Below the pieces are notes generated by a model, which saw nothing but the letters and a program-made list of their open reading frames with translations, searched no databases and was not told the origin of the DNA. Made by a program: the position numbers and the translations under genes. DNA of 16,358 nucleotides from Candidatus Altarchaeales archaeon (GTDB lineage Archaea; Altiarchaeota; Altiarchaeia; IMC4; QMZM01). The stretch covers positions 1 through 16,358 of the forward strand of contig QMZM01000012.1 of assembly GCA_003663175.1 (NCBI GenBank), read 5' to 3'. Below, piece after piece: positions 6,345 through 15,400 of this stretch; position 1 is the first letter of the stretch; every line of letters begins with the position of its first letter.

Positions 6345-8360
6345 ATGAGAGAGAGAATTGAGGAGTTTCTCGAAAGAAAGACAAGGGAAATAAATGATAT
6401 TGCAGAATATTACCCAGAGAAAAAAAGCCTGTTCATTGATTATGATGAATTATCAAGATTTGATCTCGAATTGGCGGAGGAATTAATCCAGAACCCAGAT
6501 ACAATAATCCCAATATTCAGAAAAATTCTATTTGAGAAATTAAAACCAATTTCAGAATTTGTTAACGAGCACAAATGCTATGTCAGATTCTATAATCTTC
6601 CAAGAGAGCAAGGCTATACACTCCTTGTCAGGGACATAACCTCTGACTATGTTGGAAAATTGATAGCAATTGATGGAACTGTTACGAAGATAACTGATGT
6701 CCTGCCAAAGGTTCTTGTTGCGAGATTCGTATGCAATAAATGTGATACACCACACGATGTCTATCAAGAAACGAGATTCCTATATGAGCCTCCATTCTGT
6801 GAAACATGCAGGAAGAAGACGGATTTCAGATTTATCCCAGATGAGAGCTTGTGGACGGATATACAGAGATTGGAGATTCAGGAACCGCTCGAAATTCTGA
6901 AGGGAGGAGAACAGGCGAGGAGAATAGAGATATGGGCTGAGGATGACATAACAGATTTGGTAAAGCCGGGGGATAAGATAACCGTTACTGGAATTGTGAG
7001 GTTATTAAAACCAAAGAAGAGGGGTGCAATTTATTATAAATTTATCGAAGCCAATAATATCGAGGGAATTGAGATCGAATTCGAGGAGATTGAGATAGCT
7101 GAAGAGGATGAAAAGAAAATAAAGGAACTGGCAAGTGACCCAAGGATTTATGACAAGATTATAGATTCGATAGCGCCAACGATCTATGGTTACAGAGAGG
7201 TAAAAGAAGCCATAGCACTGCAATTATTTGGTGGGAGACCAAAAAAGACATTGCCGGATGGTACGAGATTGAGACCCGATATACATATATTATTGGTTGG
7301 AGACCCCGGGGTTGCCAAGTCAAGAATGCTACAATATGTTAATCAGATAGCACCAAAGAGCATATATGTAACTGGGAAGGGAACAACTGGAGCGGGACTT
7401 ACTGCAACTGCCGAGAAGGATGAGTTTGCGGAGGGTGGTTGGACATTGAAGGCAGGTGCGTTGGTATTGGCTGGAGGTGGAATCGCGGCAATTGACGAAT
7501 TTGATAAAATGAGTAAGGATGATAGAGAAGCAATGCATGAAGCAATGGAGCAACAAACCATTTCGGTTGCAAAGGCTGGTATAGTTACGAAATTCTTGGC
7601 AAATACGGCAATCCTCGCCGCAGCAAATCCAAAGTTTGGTAGATTTGATACATACAAACCATTGGGAGAACAATTTGATATACCTCCCACCTTACTTAGT
7701 AGATTTGACCTTATATTTCCAATAAGAGATATACTGGATAAAGAGAGGGATTCGGAAATAGCGGAACACATGCTGAGGGTTCATAAGGGTGGCGAGGAGG
7801 CAGAAGAAGTTAAACCAGAGATAGACCCCGAATTGTTTAGGAAATATATCGCATACTCCAGAAAGAATGTCTTTCCCATACTGACAGAGGATGCTGCTGA
7901 AAAGATAAAGAATTTCTATGTATCACTCAGAGCAAGCAGTAAGGAGACAGTTAAAGCAACCCCGCGACAATTAGAGGCATTAATAAGGTTATCAGAGGCA
8001 TCCGCAAAGATAAGATTAAGTGATAAGGTAACTGTGAGTGATGCCGAAAGAGCTATAAGGCTTACAGAATTTGTTTTAAGAGAAATTGCATATGACGAAT
8101 CAACGGGACAGATTGACATTGATAGAGTCATCACACAATATCCAAAATCCGCCAGAGACAGAATAAGGATAATCGAGAATATAATTAGAGAATTAATTGA
8201 GAGAAGTGATGATGGCATGGCTGGTTTAGATGAAATAATAGAGGAGGCGAGAGAGCATAATATTGATAAATTCAAGACGGAGGAGATAATTAATGAATTG
8301 AAGAGTAAGGGCATAATCTATGAGCCAAGGCATGGAAGATTCATGTTTACAGAGGGTTAG
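6345..8360 (+). CDS. mcm: Replicative DNA helicase MCM
   Basis: ATP-driven hexameric helicase that unwinds DNA at the archaeal replication fork. The N-terminal domain includes a four-cysteine zinc site (C130, C133, C152, C155) and an OB fold to about residue 245. The AAA+ core has Walker A GDPGVAKS (319-326), Walker B IDEFDK (383-388), sensor 1 AAANP (425-429) and the arginine finger in SRFD (452-455). A lid and a winged-helix domain follow (about 590-671, ending GIIYEPRHGRFMF). All catalytic residues are present and there is no intein. Length 671 is normal. It is followed four bases later by the presenilin-like gene, probably co-transcribed. Confidence 0.98.
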   Translation: MRERIEEFLERKTREINDIAEYYPEKKSLFIDYDELSRFDLELAEELIQNPDTIIPIFRKILFEKLKPISEFVNEHKCYVRFYNLPREQGYTLLVRDITSDYVGKLIAIDGTVTKITDVLPKVLVARFVCNKCDTPHDVYQETRFLYEPPFCETCRKKTDFRFIPDESLWTDIQRLEIQEPLEILKGGEQARRIEIWAEDDITDLVKPGDKITVTGIVRLLKPKKRGAIYYKFIEANNIEGIEIEFEEIEIAEEDEKKIKELASDPRIYDKIIDSIAPTIYGYREVKEAIALQLFGGRPKKTLPDGTRLRPDIHILLVGDPGVAKSRMLQYVNQIAPKSIYVTGKGTTGAGLTATAEKDEFAEGGWTLKAGALVLAGGGIAAIDEFDKMSKDDREAMHEAMEQQTISVAKAGIVTKFLANTAILAAANPKFGRFDTYKPLGEQFDIPPTLLSRFDLIFPIRDILDKERDSEIAEHMLRVHKGGEEAEEVKPEIDPELFRKYIAYSRKNVFPILTEDAAEKIKNFYVSLRASSKETVKATPRQLEALIRLSEASAKIRLSDKVTVSDAERAIRLTEFVLREIAYDESTGQIDIDRVITQYPKSARDRIRIIENIIRELIERSDDGMAGLDEIIEEAREHNIDKFKTEEIINELKSKGIIYEPRHGRFMFTEG

Positions 8361-8364
8361 AATT

Positions 8365-9192
8365 ATGATGAAAATGAATTACTTGAAACCACTCCTATTA
8401 ACAATACTTATCTACTTAATCGTCCAAGGACTTGGACTCTGGATAAGTCATGGCGGATTTGGTGTAAAGGAAGGGGTCGTTGAAAAGGTAGAACGGGGCG
8501 AGATACAGCCAGTTGTTCAGAATCCAGAGAGGGTTGAATCATCAATACAGATATTCCTCTATATTATTATTGTTACGATTATGCTACTATTCTTATTAAG
8601 GTATAAATTTGAATTAATCATAAAGATATTTGTGGGCATGGCGTTTCTCCTTGGGCTTTCATTCACATTCTGGAATCTTCTCGGGGATATCGGAATCCTG
8701 GTAGCGGTCCTATTACTTGTGATTGGGATATGGCAAAGGAAAAATCTATTGGTTATGAATATCATCCTGATCTTCACGGTCCCGGGGATCGGAAGTTGGC
8801 TTGGAGCATCTCTCTCCTTAATTCCAGCATTGGTATTGCTGATAATTCTCTCGATCTATGACATAATCTCCGTCTTTGGAACAAAGCACATGGTAAAACT
8901 TGCCGATGGTGTAAAGGGAAAGATGCCATTGATGTTTACGATCCCGGTAGAGAAGAGGATTCTTGGCTTGGGAACCGGCGATTTGGCATTGCCGGTTGTT
9001 TTTTCAACATCAATAATAAAATCAAATTACTCACTGATGAATTCCGTATTTGCTGTAATTGGGGGTCTAATTGGTCTGATATTCTTATTCATCTATATAA
9101 CAAAAAGAAGGGACATTACACTTCCAGCATTGCCACCAATTGCAGCAGGTATGATTCTTGGATTCTGTGTCAGCATCTTTATTTATATTTAA
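8365..9192 (+). CDS. Presenilin-like intramembrane aspartyl protease (family A22)
   Basis: Membrane protease that cuts transmembrane segments, for example of signal-peptide remnants or membrane regulators; archaeal substrates are mostly unknown. About nine hydrophobic segments are visible. The two catalytic aspartates are in YD (D166) and GLGTGD (D206), and the PALP signature is at about 254-257. I start at ATG 8365 (275 residues), preceded by AGAGGG at 8351-8356. A longer frame from 8320 would overlap mcm and add a hydrophilic stretch unlike the family. An extracellular loop after the first helix (about 30-60) contains the GGFGVKEGVVEKV segment. It sits between mcm and a lipid-biosynthesis gene with no obvious functional link. 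Confidence 0.9.
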   Translation: MMKMNYLKPLLLTILIYLIVQGLGLWISHGGFGVKEGVVEKVERGEIQPVVQNPERVESSIQIFLYIIIVTIMLLFLLRYKFELIIKIFVGMAFLLGLSFTFWNLLGDIGILVAVLLLVIGIWQRKNLLVMNIILIFTVPGIGSWLGASLSLIPALVLLIILSIYDIISVFGTKHMVKLADGVKGKMPLMFTIPVEKRILGLGTGDLALPVVFSTSIIKSNYSLMNSVFAVIGGLIGLIFLFIYITKRRDITLPALPPIAAGMILGFCVSIFIYI

Positions 9193-9210
9193 TGGGGATA
9201 TTTAATAAGG

Positions 9211-10365
9211 ATGATATATGATGTTGTAGTTGTTGGTGCTGGTCCATCGGGAACAACTGCCGCGAGGAAATGTGCACTAAACGGACTAAACACATTAATT
9301 ATTGAAAAGGAGAAACTACCAAGATATAAGGTATGTGCTGGGGGCATTACAGAAAGGGCAGTATCACTTCTTGATTTTAAAATAGATGACAAATTAATTG
9401 AGAGAAAATGCAATGGGATCAGGATATATTACAATGAATATACTGTAAGTGCTAAGACGAAATTCAGAATGGTAACACTTACATACAGGGATAAATTCGA
9501 TATGTTTCTATTGAGAAAGGCGATGGATGCCGGTGCCGAGGTCAGGGACTCCGAGAAGGTTAAATCCCTGAGTATAGGGAAGGATCGTGTTATTATTAAA
9601 ACGAGAAATAATGAATATAGAGCAAAGGCGGTAATTGGTGCCGATGGTGTCAATAGTTTAGTTGCCAAGTATGTAAGGGCAAAATTCAAGCCGAAGGAAC
9701 TTGCACTCTGCTTAGAGGCAGAAATTCCGATTGATAACAATGTAGGTGGAATTAGAGACTTAGACATAGTGAGTGCCTATTTTGGATACACATTCATGGG
9801 CTATGGTTGGGTGTTTCCAAAGAGGGAGAATCTATCAGTTGGAGTTGCTGGAAGATTATTGGAATTTAAGAATCCAGAATCCGTGTTTAGGAAATTTTTA
9901 AGGGACCTCAAAATCGAAGGCGATGTGAGATATCATGCTCATATGCTACCATATGGCGGTTACGACAGGAGGGTTTATTCTGATAGAATTCTCTTGGTAG
10001 GCGACGCCGCCGGTTTTGTAGACCCGCTCACGGGAGAGGGTATATTGTACGCAATAAATTCTGGAAAGATAGCGGCAGATGTTATAATGGATGCTCATGA
10101 GGAGGATGATTTTTCTGTGAATAAATTTGGAGAGTATGCAAGAATATGCCATAATGCATTTGGCAGTTATCTGAGGGACACTCTTCGAGTATCTCTATTA
10201 GTGCATAAATACCCAAACATATTCTTTAGGACACTTACCAGAAATAATGACCTGCTTCTCAAATTTCTTGAGGTCCAAGCGGGCAAAACAGATTATAGGG
10301 AATTTAGAAGATGGCTCCTGATTAGGATGCCGTATTACGGCATTACGGGGCATATTATGACATAA
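9211..10365 (+). CDS. Geranylgeranyl reductase family flavoprotein
   Basis: FAD enzyme that saturates geranylgeranyl chains; in archaea this is usually the digeranylgeranyl glycerophospholipid of the membrane. The Rossmann motif GAGPSG (9-14) comes with an acidic residue at the end of strand two (E32). The family signature is KVCAGG (40-45). GADGVNS (143-149) and GDAAGFVDPLTGEGI (264-278) bind FAD. The substrate region includes the YGWVFPK segment (198-204). Length 384 is normal. The start at 9211 places the Rossmann strand at residue 3, as expected, and lies 18 bases after the protease gene. Menaquinone or chlorophyll side chains are alternative substrates for the family, but less likely here. 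Confidence 0.9.
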   Translation: MIYDVVVVGAGPSGTTAARKCALNGLNTLIIEKEKLPRYKVCAGGITERAVSLLDFKIDDKLIERKCNGIRIYYNEYTVSAKTKFRMVTLTYRDKFDMFLLRKAMDAGAEVRDSEKVKSLSIGKDRVIIKTRNNEYRAKAVIGADGVNSLVAKYVRAKFKPKELALCLEAEIPIDNNVGGIRDLDIVSAYFGYTFMGYGWVFPKRENLSVGVAGRLLEFKNPESVFRKFLRDLKIEGDVRYHAHMLPYGGYDRRVYSDRILLVGDAAGFVDPLTGEGILYAINSGKIAADVIMDAHEEDDFSVNKFGEYARICHNAFGSYLRDTLRVSLLVHKYPNIFFRTLTRNNDLLLKFLEVQAGKTDYREFRRWLLIRMPYYGITGHIMT

Positions 10366-10431
10366 CCTCGCAATTTGACCATTTTACTAGCAAGCGCCAT
10401 ATCCCCAAACAGAAATCTGCAAGCTTAGATA

Positions 10432-11826
10432 TCACAAGACTCTGAAGCTTATCGGCTTCGTATCCAATCTCTCTACCACCCCCTCCCTAACCAATTTATT
10501 TAGTAGGTTTCTTATTCTATACTCCGGAATCTCCAATTTATCTCTGATATCCTCTATTGTTGTCTCGGTCTTGAGTAGAGTTAGTATGGAATTTCTCAAG
10601 AAATATCGGTATAGTTTATTCCTTATGGGTATTCTAACTTTGATTCTGTTCTCCAAGATGGTCAAACGATTTATCAGGATATTCCATGGAAGATTCAATT
10701 CGCGTTCATTTACATACATCTCATACAAGAGATTCCAATTTATAGCATTTATGGGATTACTTTTGAGAATATCCTCACAAAGCAAGAGGCGATTTGGCTC
10801 TCTATGTATTGAATTTCTGAAGAATTTCTCCTCAACTGTTAATGAATTAATTTCCTCTAAATTATGGAATATATCTCCAGAATCCTCAAGGAATTCCCTA
10901 TTGTCTGTTGGGAATATCCCTCCCATGAGAACATTTTTTCCAGAGAGATACGCGACCATATCAAACCACAAATCCAAGACATTGAATCTTATTGCGCATT
11001 CCTCCACCTTCACCAGATCGATGGATCTGGAATTTCTAAGTAGGAATCTAATGCAATTTGCCATCATGTCTCTATTCTTAGAAAATCTCAGCGAATGAAC
11101 AAATATCTCCTCAATTTTAAGATTCCTTTTTGATGAGTAGTAATTATAATTATCATTAAATTCGATTCCAAACTCCGGAAATCGTGAGAATGCTGTCAAT
11201 TCGTAGCCCAATTCCCGCCTCGACTTGATAAGGAATTCATCTTTATATCTATATTCAACAAAAATTTCACCAAGGATTTCATTAATTGTTCTGAGAAAAT
11301 TTATTAATTCTCTGTCGTCTCTTATGCGATAGAATCCATCTGATTTTTCAACGAATTCGTCCAATTCATCCAGGTATTTATATACAGACGACTCGGAAAT
11401 GCCAAGGTCATTTGCAATCATATCGATGCTTCTTCTCTCCAATAGTGAAATCATAACACTTAATCTCTCACCAGTAATATAATTTAGATTAAAATTTCCG
11501 TTAATTAGGGCAGATATCGAATTTACTAAATCGTTATCGAGCAATCTCACAACCCTCTTATCCTTTTTCAAGATTCCAAATCTCTCCAACTTCTTTATTG
11601 AGTGATAAATTGAAATTCTTGACTTGGCGATTTTTTCTCTCAAACTCTTGAGTGTTAGTGCCTTCTCATTAATGATGATTTCTATTACCTTTATATCTGT
11701 ATCGTTAAACCTAGGTTTCTCTACCAACTTGATATCCCTTAAGACCTCCTCAGGTTTTTGGACAGTTTTCTTCTTTTTCTCGATTTCTGCCCTCAATTCC
11801 TCCCATTCGGAGAATTCTCGATTCAT
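10432..11826 (-). CDS. Multi-winged-helix DNA-binding protein of unknown role, last gene of the Tat-AmmeMemoRadiSam operon
   Basis: I do not recognise a named family. The 464-residue protein appears cytoplasmic, with no membrane segment or signal. A charged coiled start (1-35) is followed by two winged-helix domains, about 42-98 (with RISIYHSIKKLERFGIL) and about 115-170 (LGISESSVYKYLDEL as recognition helix). A helical middle (about 175-400) contains several short helices. A third winged helix is near 405-464 (RIRNLLNKLVREGVVERL). Such layouts are typical of archaeal transcription regulators. The start overlaps the stop of the MEMO-AMMECR1 gene as ATGA, so it is made from the same mRNA and may control the operon or sense its activity. 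It faces the geranylgeranyl reductase gene tail to tail. Confidence 0.75.
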   Translation of the reverse strand: MNREFSEWEELRAEIEKKKKTVQKPEEVLRDIKLVEKPRFNDTDIKVIEIIINEKALTLKSLREKIAKSRISIYHSIKKLERFGILKKDKRVVRLLDNDLVNSISALINGNFNLNYITGERLSVMISLLERRSIDMIANDLGISESSVYKYLDELDEFVEKSDGFYRIRDDRELINFLRTINEILGEIFVEYRYKDEFLIKSRRELGYELTAFSRFPEFGIEFNDNYNYYSSKRNLKIEEIFVHSLRFSKNRDMMANCIRFLLRNSRSIDLVKVEECAIRFNVLDLWFDMVAYLSGKNVLMGGIFPTDNREFLEDSGDIFHNLEEINSLTVEEKFFRNSIHREPNRLLLCEDILKSNPINAINWNLLYEMYVNERELNLPWNILINRLTILENRIKVRIPIRNKLYRYFLRNSILTLLKTETTIEDIRDKLEIPEYRIRNLLNKLVREGVVERLDTKPISFRVL

Positions 11827-13355
11827 TTGAAGTCAGATTCCTTAAATGCCTGAACCCTGTACCTATATATCCTCACACCCTTCCTTTTCCAACAATCTCT
11901 CGGCAGAAATGCCTTCTCACATAAATGCTCCAGGAATTCTATCTTATCCGGAATCTGTTCCCAGACCTGAGGAAGATATGTGGCACTCCTGCCGGCGTAT
12001 TCGATAATTATACCATCCACTCCCTCTTGAATCTTCTCTAAGTACTCCTCTGGAGACTCCGCTTCAATGAGTTCAGGTTTCGTTAAGACGGAAATCTCGA
12101 TCTCAATATCATCTAATTCGTCAGGAGTTACCGGTCTAAACCTGGGGTCATTTACTGCGGCATTTATTGCATTGTCTCTGACATCAAGGTATAGGGGTTG
12201 AATTGGCTCTATATGTCCGATACATCCCCTTAACTGACCATTCTTCTCGAGAGTTACAAATGTACCTCTATTCTCCATCAATCTTGGATTCTCTACCTTT
12301 GGTTCAATCCTTCTACCCTCTCTTATATATGTTTCGAGAGTTTCCCTTGCAATCTTCAGAAGAAATTTCTTTTCCTCCCGATTTAATTCATTGAGATTTG
12401 ATTCCGTTTTGGTAAGATTTTGATTAGTTTCCGAATAGAATACAATTGCTGCATATCCAACAACTCCCAATCTATCGCCAGTGACATCCCCGGAATTCTT
12501 ATATTCAATTAACTTCGCCCTCCAATTCAATTTTTTTGCAATATTTATGGTTATGAGAACTGGAAAATAGCCACACATCTCGCACCTTTCAGCCCCTTCC
12601 AAATCCAAAGAAACTATGGAATTTATACATTGCCTGTCTATTCTTACTGCGACATCATAGGGATGGTAATGCGACAAATCGGAACTTGCAACAATTAAGG
12701 TTTTATCATCCAAGTATTTCATAATGAGATTAGATAACTCCTCCATATCCTCCATTGACAATCTTCCGATAAGTATTGGAACTATCTCGAATCTGCCTAA
12801 GACTCTCTGCAAGAATGGCAATTGTATCTCGATGGAATGCTCTTGGAGATGAGCCTCAGGAATTGATGAAATTACCTTGCATTTTAAGAATTTATCTGCC
12901 AATCTTGAAACTGGGACCTCGCCAAGTGGAGTTTCGTAGTGGGTGAAGTTTCCTATTGATGCGCCATAGAATGCATGATGATGTGATGGAGCGAGGATTA
13001 TTACTCTCTCATAATCCTCACCCCGAATCTGCTCATATGAGAACGCCGCAACTTGTCCGGAGTACATATATCCCGCATGAGGAACAATTATCGCCCTTAT
13101 CTTTCCCAGATTCTCTTTCTTGGCATTTCTCAGAAAGGAATCCACAATTCTAATTAACTCGTTTTTATTCCCAGGATACCATGAGCCGGCAATTACGGAT
13201 TTTCTAACATTCTTGATGGTGGTTGTGGTCATATTCTCACCTTTAATACCGATCTCATCATAAATTCCAATACATCCTATTAAACATACTATTAAAAATA
13301 TTAATCCAATCAATAAAATACATTCAACCCCATACCCCGGGAATCTTCTTTCCAC
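11823..13355 (-). CDS. MEMO-AMMECR1 fusion (AmmeMemoRadiSam proteins B and A) with a possible lipoprotein signal
   Basis: Fusion of the B and A proteins of the AmmeMemoRadiSam system, whose reaction is unknown. Numbering from GTG 13355: the MEMO domain, related to LigB-type iron dioxygenases, spans about 49-309 with His-rich motifs PHAGYMYSG, PSHHHAFYG, EHSIEIQLP and SSDLSHYHPY. AMMECR1 spans about 324-504 with LRGCIGHIEP. Ahead of MEMO the frame encodes ERR, a hydrophobic run and the lipobox LIGC (Cys28), which looks like a lipoprotein signal. That is why I chose 13355; GGAGG lies ten bases upstream. Alternatives are ATG 13373 or ATG 13232, which has AGGTGA upstream and starts just before MEMO, giving a cytoplasmic protein. 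The longer forms overlap the radical SAM gene. Domain calls are firm; the start is uncertain. Confidence 0.9.
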   Translation of the reverse strand: MERRFPGYGVECILLIGLIFLIVCLIGCIGIYDEIGIKGENMTTTTIKNVRKSVIAGSWYPGNKNELIRIVDSFLRNAKKENLGKIRAIIVPHAGYMYSGQVAAFSYEQIRGEDYERVIILAPSHHHAFYGASIGNFTHYETPLGEVPVSRLADKFLKCKVISSIPEAHLQEHSIEIQLPFLQRVLGRFEIVPILIGRLSMEDMEELSNLIMKYLDDKTLIVASSDLSHYHPYDVAVRIDRQCINSIVSLDLEGAERCEMCGYFPVLITINIAKKLNWRAKLIEYKNSGDVTGDRLGVVGYAAIVFYSETNQNLTKTESNLNELNREEKKFLLKIARETLETYIREGRRIEPKVENPRLMENRGTFVTLEKNGQLRGCIGHIEPIQPLYLDVRDNAINAAVNDPRFRPVTPDELDDIEIEISVLTKPELIEAESPEEYLEKIQEGVDGIIIEYAGRSATYLPQVWEQIPDKIEFLEHLCEKAFLPRDCWKRKGVRIYRYRVQAFKESDFK

Positions 13356-14529
13356 AGAATCTACACCTCCCATTATTTATATTATTCTCAAGAACAATAA
13401 AGCCATGTCTCTTTATCAGAATTTTACCACATGAATGACAATATGTATTTTCAGCACCACTTCCTGGGATATTGCCTATATACACATATCTCAATCCGTT
13501 TTCTATTGCGAGGTCTCTTGCCCTATTAAGGGTCTCTGGCGGAGTTGGCGGGACGTTTCTCATCTTATAAGCTGGCATAAATCTTAAGAAATGTACGGGA
13601 TAATCGCTGCCGAGATTGTCCAAAATCCAATTTATGAAATTTCCAATCTGTTCGTCATCATCGCTCCAACCCGGGATGATTAGGTAGGTAATCTCAAACC
13701 ACTTCCTCTCCTCCTTGAGAATAAGCATCATGTCAAGAATGGGTTGTAAATAGCCATTAGTCAATTTTTTATAAAACTCATCAGAAAATCCCTTTAGATT
13801 TACATTTCCAGCATCAAGGAATTTGCATAACTCTCTTAGAGGGTCTTCGTTTATATAGCCACATGTCACAATGACATTCTTTATATCATTTTTTTTGGAA
13901 ATTTCCGATATTTCGTACATATATTCATAGAATATTGTTGGTTCTGTGTATGTGTAAGCAATCGATCTGCAATTCAATCTCTTTGCAAATTTCACAATAT
14001 CCTGGGGAATTAATTTATTATCATATTGAGAGGAGATTCCAGTATATCTCTCCAATTCCGAGATAATCCTCCTGATCACATCCTCTGGTATGTCATCTGG
14101 TCTTTTCTGTGATATCTGCCAGTTCTGGCAATACTTACACCTCAAACAACATCCAGCAGTTGCTATTGAGAATGCCCTTGAAGATGGAAAATAATGAAAC
14201 AATGGTTTTTTCTCTATCGGATCAACATGAACCGCGCATGGATTCCCATATGCTAATGTGTATAGTTCATGGTTCTTATTTATCCTTACACCACATATTC
14301 CTCTCGATTCATCCAAAATTACGCATCTATTCGGGCATAAACCACATCTAAGATAAGAATTGAATTTATCGTAGAAGAGAGCCCTCCTCAACGAAATATT
14401 CTCGATAGTTGATGTTGTTCCGATTCCACTCTGTTTCATTTGTATGCAATTTGAGAATGTGGCAATTCCTATTCCAATTCCAATTGTGCCAATACCCTTC
14501 AAGAATTCCCTTCTTGATATAGGATTCAT
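13324..14529 (-). CDS. AmmeMemoRadiSam-system radical SAM enzyme with a Tat signal peptide
   Basis: Radical SAM enzyme of the AmmeMemoRadiSam system, related to pyruvate formate-lyase activases. The N terminus SRREFLKGIGTIGIGIG is a classic twin-arginine signal (RR at 6-7, hydrophobic run about 11-24). Cys28 follows as FSNC, a weak lipobox. The mature part has a cysteine cluster CGLCPNRC...GICG (62-80), the radical SAM motif C127-x3-C131-x2-C134 with CQNWQIS after it, and GYINEDPL and TYTEPTIF strands. Four cysteines near the C terminus (CHSCGK and CRFCGKK) form a zinc-ribbon-like end. Length 401 is longer than cytoplasmic relatives, mainly through the leader. It starts one base after the tatA stop, so the exporter and a likely cargo share one mRNA. 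Confidence 0.93.
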   Translation of the reverse strand: MNPISRREFLKGIGTIGIGIGIATFSNCIQMKQSGIGTTSTIENISLRRALFYDKFNSYLRCGLCPNRCVILDESRGICGVRINKNHELYTLAYGNPCAVHVDPIEKKPLFHYFPSSRAFSIATAGCCLRCKYCQNWQISQKRPDDIPEDVIRRIISELERYTGISSQYDNKLIPQDIVKFAKRLNCRSIAYTYTEPTIFYEYMYEISEISKKNDIKNVIVTCGYINEDPLRELCKFLDAGNVNLKGFSDEFYKKLTNGYLQPILDMMLILKEERKWFEITYLIIPGWSDDDEQIGNFINWILDNLGSDYPVHFLRFMPAYKMRNVPPTPPETLNRARDLAIENGLRYVYIGNIPGSGAENTYCHSCGKILIKRHGFIVLENNINNGRCRFCGKKIPGVWG

Positions 14530-14530
14530 T

Positions 14531-14698
14531 CTATCCCGCTAATTCTCTCTTTTCCTTTCTATTTTCGATATCACTCATGGCACTTCTAAATTCAGAAACC
14601 GCCTTTGCGATATTCCTTGACAGCTCTGGGAGCCTCTCCGGTCCAAATAAAATTACTGCAATTATAAATACAATAATCAATTCTGTCGTTCCGATCAT
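14531..14698 (-). CDS. tatA: Twin-arginine translocase protein TatA (second copy)
   Basis: A 55-residue gene found by reading the sequence after tatC. One membrane helix (TELIIVFIIAVILF) is followed by the TatA hinge FGPERLPEL and an amphipathic helix (SRNIAKAVSEFRSAM), then a short charged tail. TatA oligomers form the Tat transport passage with TatC. The ATG overlaps the tatC stop (ATGA), and the TAG is one base before the radical SAM start, so it is locked between its partner and a likely cargo. It differs clearly from the first tatA of the operon (FGPERLPEL against FGSKRLPEL) and is not a recent duplicate. Confidence 0.92.
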   Translation of the reverse strand: MIGTTELIIVFIIAVILFGPERLPELSRNIAKAVSEFRSAMSDIENRKEKRELAG

Positions 14699-15396
14699 TT
14701 TGCAATTTTTGTTGCAATAATGCTTATCTCGTATAATATTATTATTGGAATTGCAACTAATATTTGTGTAACCACGGATGGGTCTGTAGTTATTGCGCCA
14801 ATTATGAATGCAGTGAGAATGACATATCTCCTATTCCCGCTCAATGCCTCCGTGTTCAGAATTCCAATCCTCGTCAAGACCCATGCCATGAGTGGTAATT
14901 GAAATACCAATCCGAAGAGAATCATGAAACCAAGGACGAACGAAGATGTCTGTCTTAGGTCAAGTAGTGGTGTCGCAACAACATATGAAATTCCAATAAG
15001 GAATCTAAGCATTAGTGGTAATAGAATAAAATACGAAAATAATGTTCCTGATATAAACAATATAAGAGACGATATTAGAATATACAAGAACAGTTTCCTT
15101 TCCCTCTCGATTAATCCTGGGGCCATGAACGCCCACAGATGATATGCAAAGACCGGAAAACTAAGCATAATCCCCAAGAGAATTGATATGTTGAGGTAAA
15201 CAATTATTGCCTCTTGAGGAGAAAGAACAATGACCTCAACATCGGAATTTATTAATCCATGGATAATAAGATTCAAGACATTTGGCGAAACCGGAAAAAC
15301 AACGACAGTGATAATAAATAAAACACTAATGCATAGAATTAATCTCTTCCTCAATTCTGCAAGATGCTCCAGGAATGGCATCTCCTTGTCTTTCAC
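14695..15396 (-). CDS. tatC: Twin-arginine translocase protein TatC
   Basis: Membrane protein that recognises the twin-arginine signal. The start PFLEHLAELRKRL (about 7-19) is the conserved cytoplasmic N terminus. Six hydrophobic segments follow, with PVFAYHLWAFMAPGL after the second and ERERKLF at the start of the third. The segment FVLGFMILFGLVFQLPL matches the family's fourth helix. Length 233 is normal. The start is GTG at 15396, just after the first tatA stop; M6, an ATG, is too close to the conserved motif to be preferred. The stop overlaps the next tatA start. Confidence 0.95.
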   Translation of the reverse strand: MKDKEMPFLEHLAELRKRLILCISVLFIITVVVFPVSPNVLNLIIHGLINSDVEVIVLSPQEAIIVYLNISILLGIMLSFPVFAYHLWAFMAPGLIERERKLFLYILISSLILFISGTLFSYFILLPLMLRFLIGISYVVATPLLDLRQTSSFVLGFMILFGLVFQLPLMAWVLTRIGILNTEALSGNRRYVILTAFIIGAITTDPSVVTQILVAIPIIILYEISIIATKIAK

Positions 15397-15400
15397 TTTT

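Noticed and set aside
8320..8364. Extended start of the presenilin-like gene inside mcm
   Set aside because: The added residues are unlike the family, and ATG 8365 has a ribosome binding site.
10443..10458. Inverted repeat GAAGC/GCTTC at the end of the winged-helix gene
   Set aside because: It lies inside the coding region just before the stop and has no T run after it, so it is not a convincing terminator.
10571..11098. Plus-strand frame opposite the winged-helix gene
   Set aside because: It has no recognisable domain and lies wholly inside a better-supported gene.
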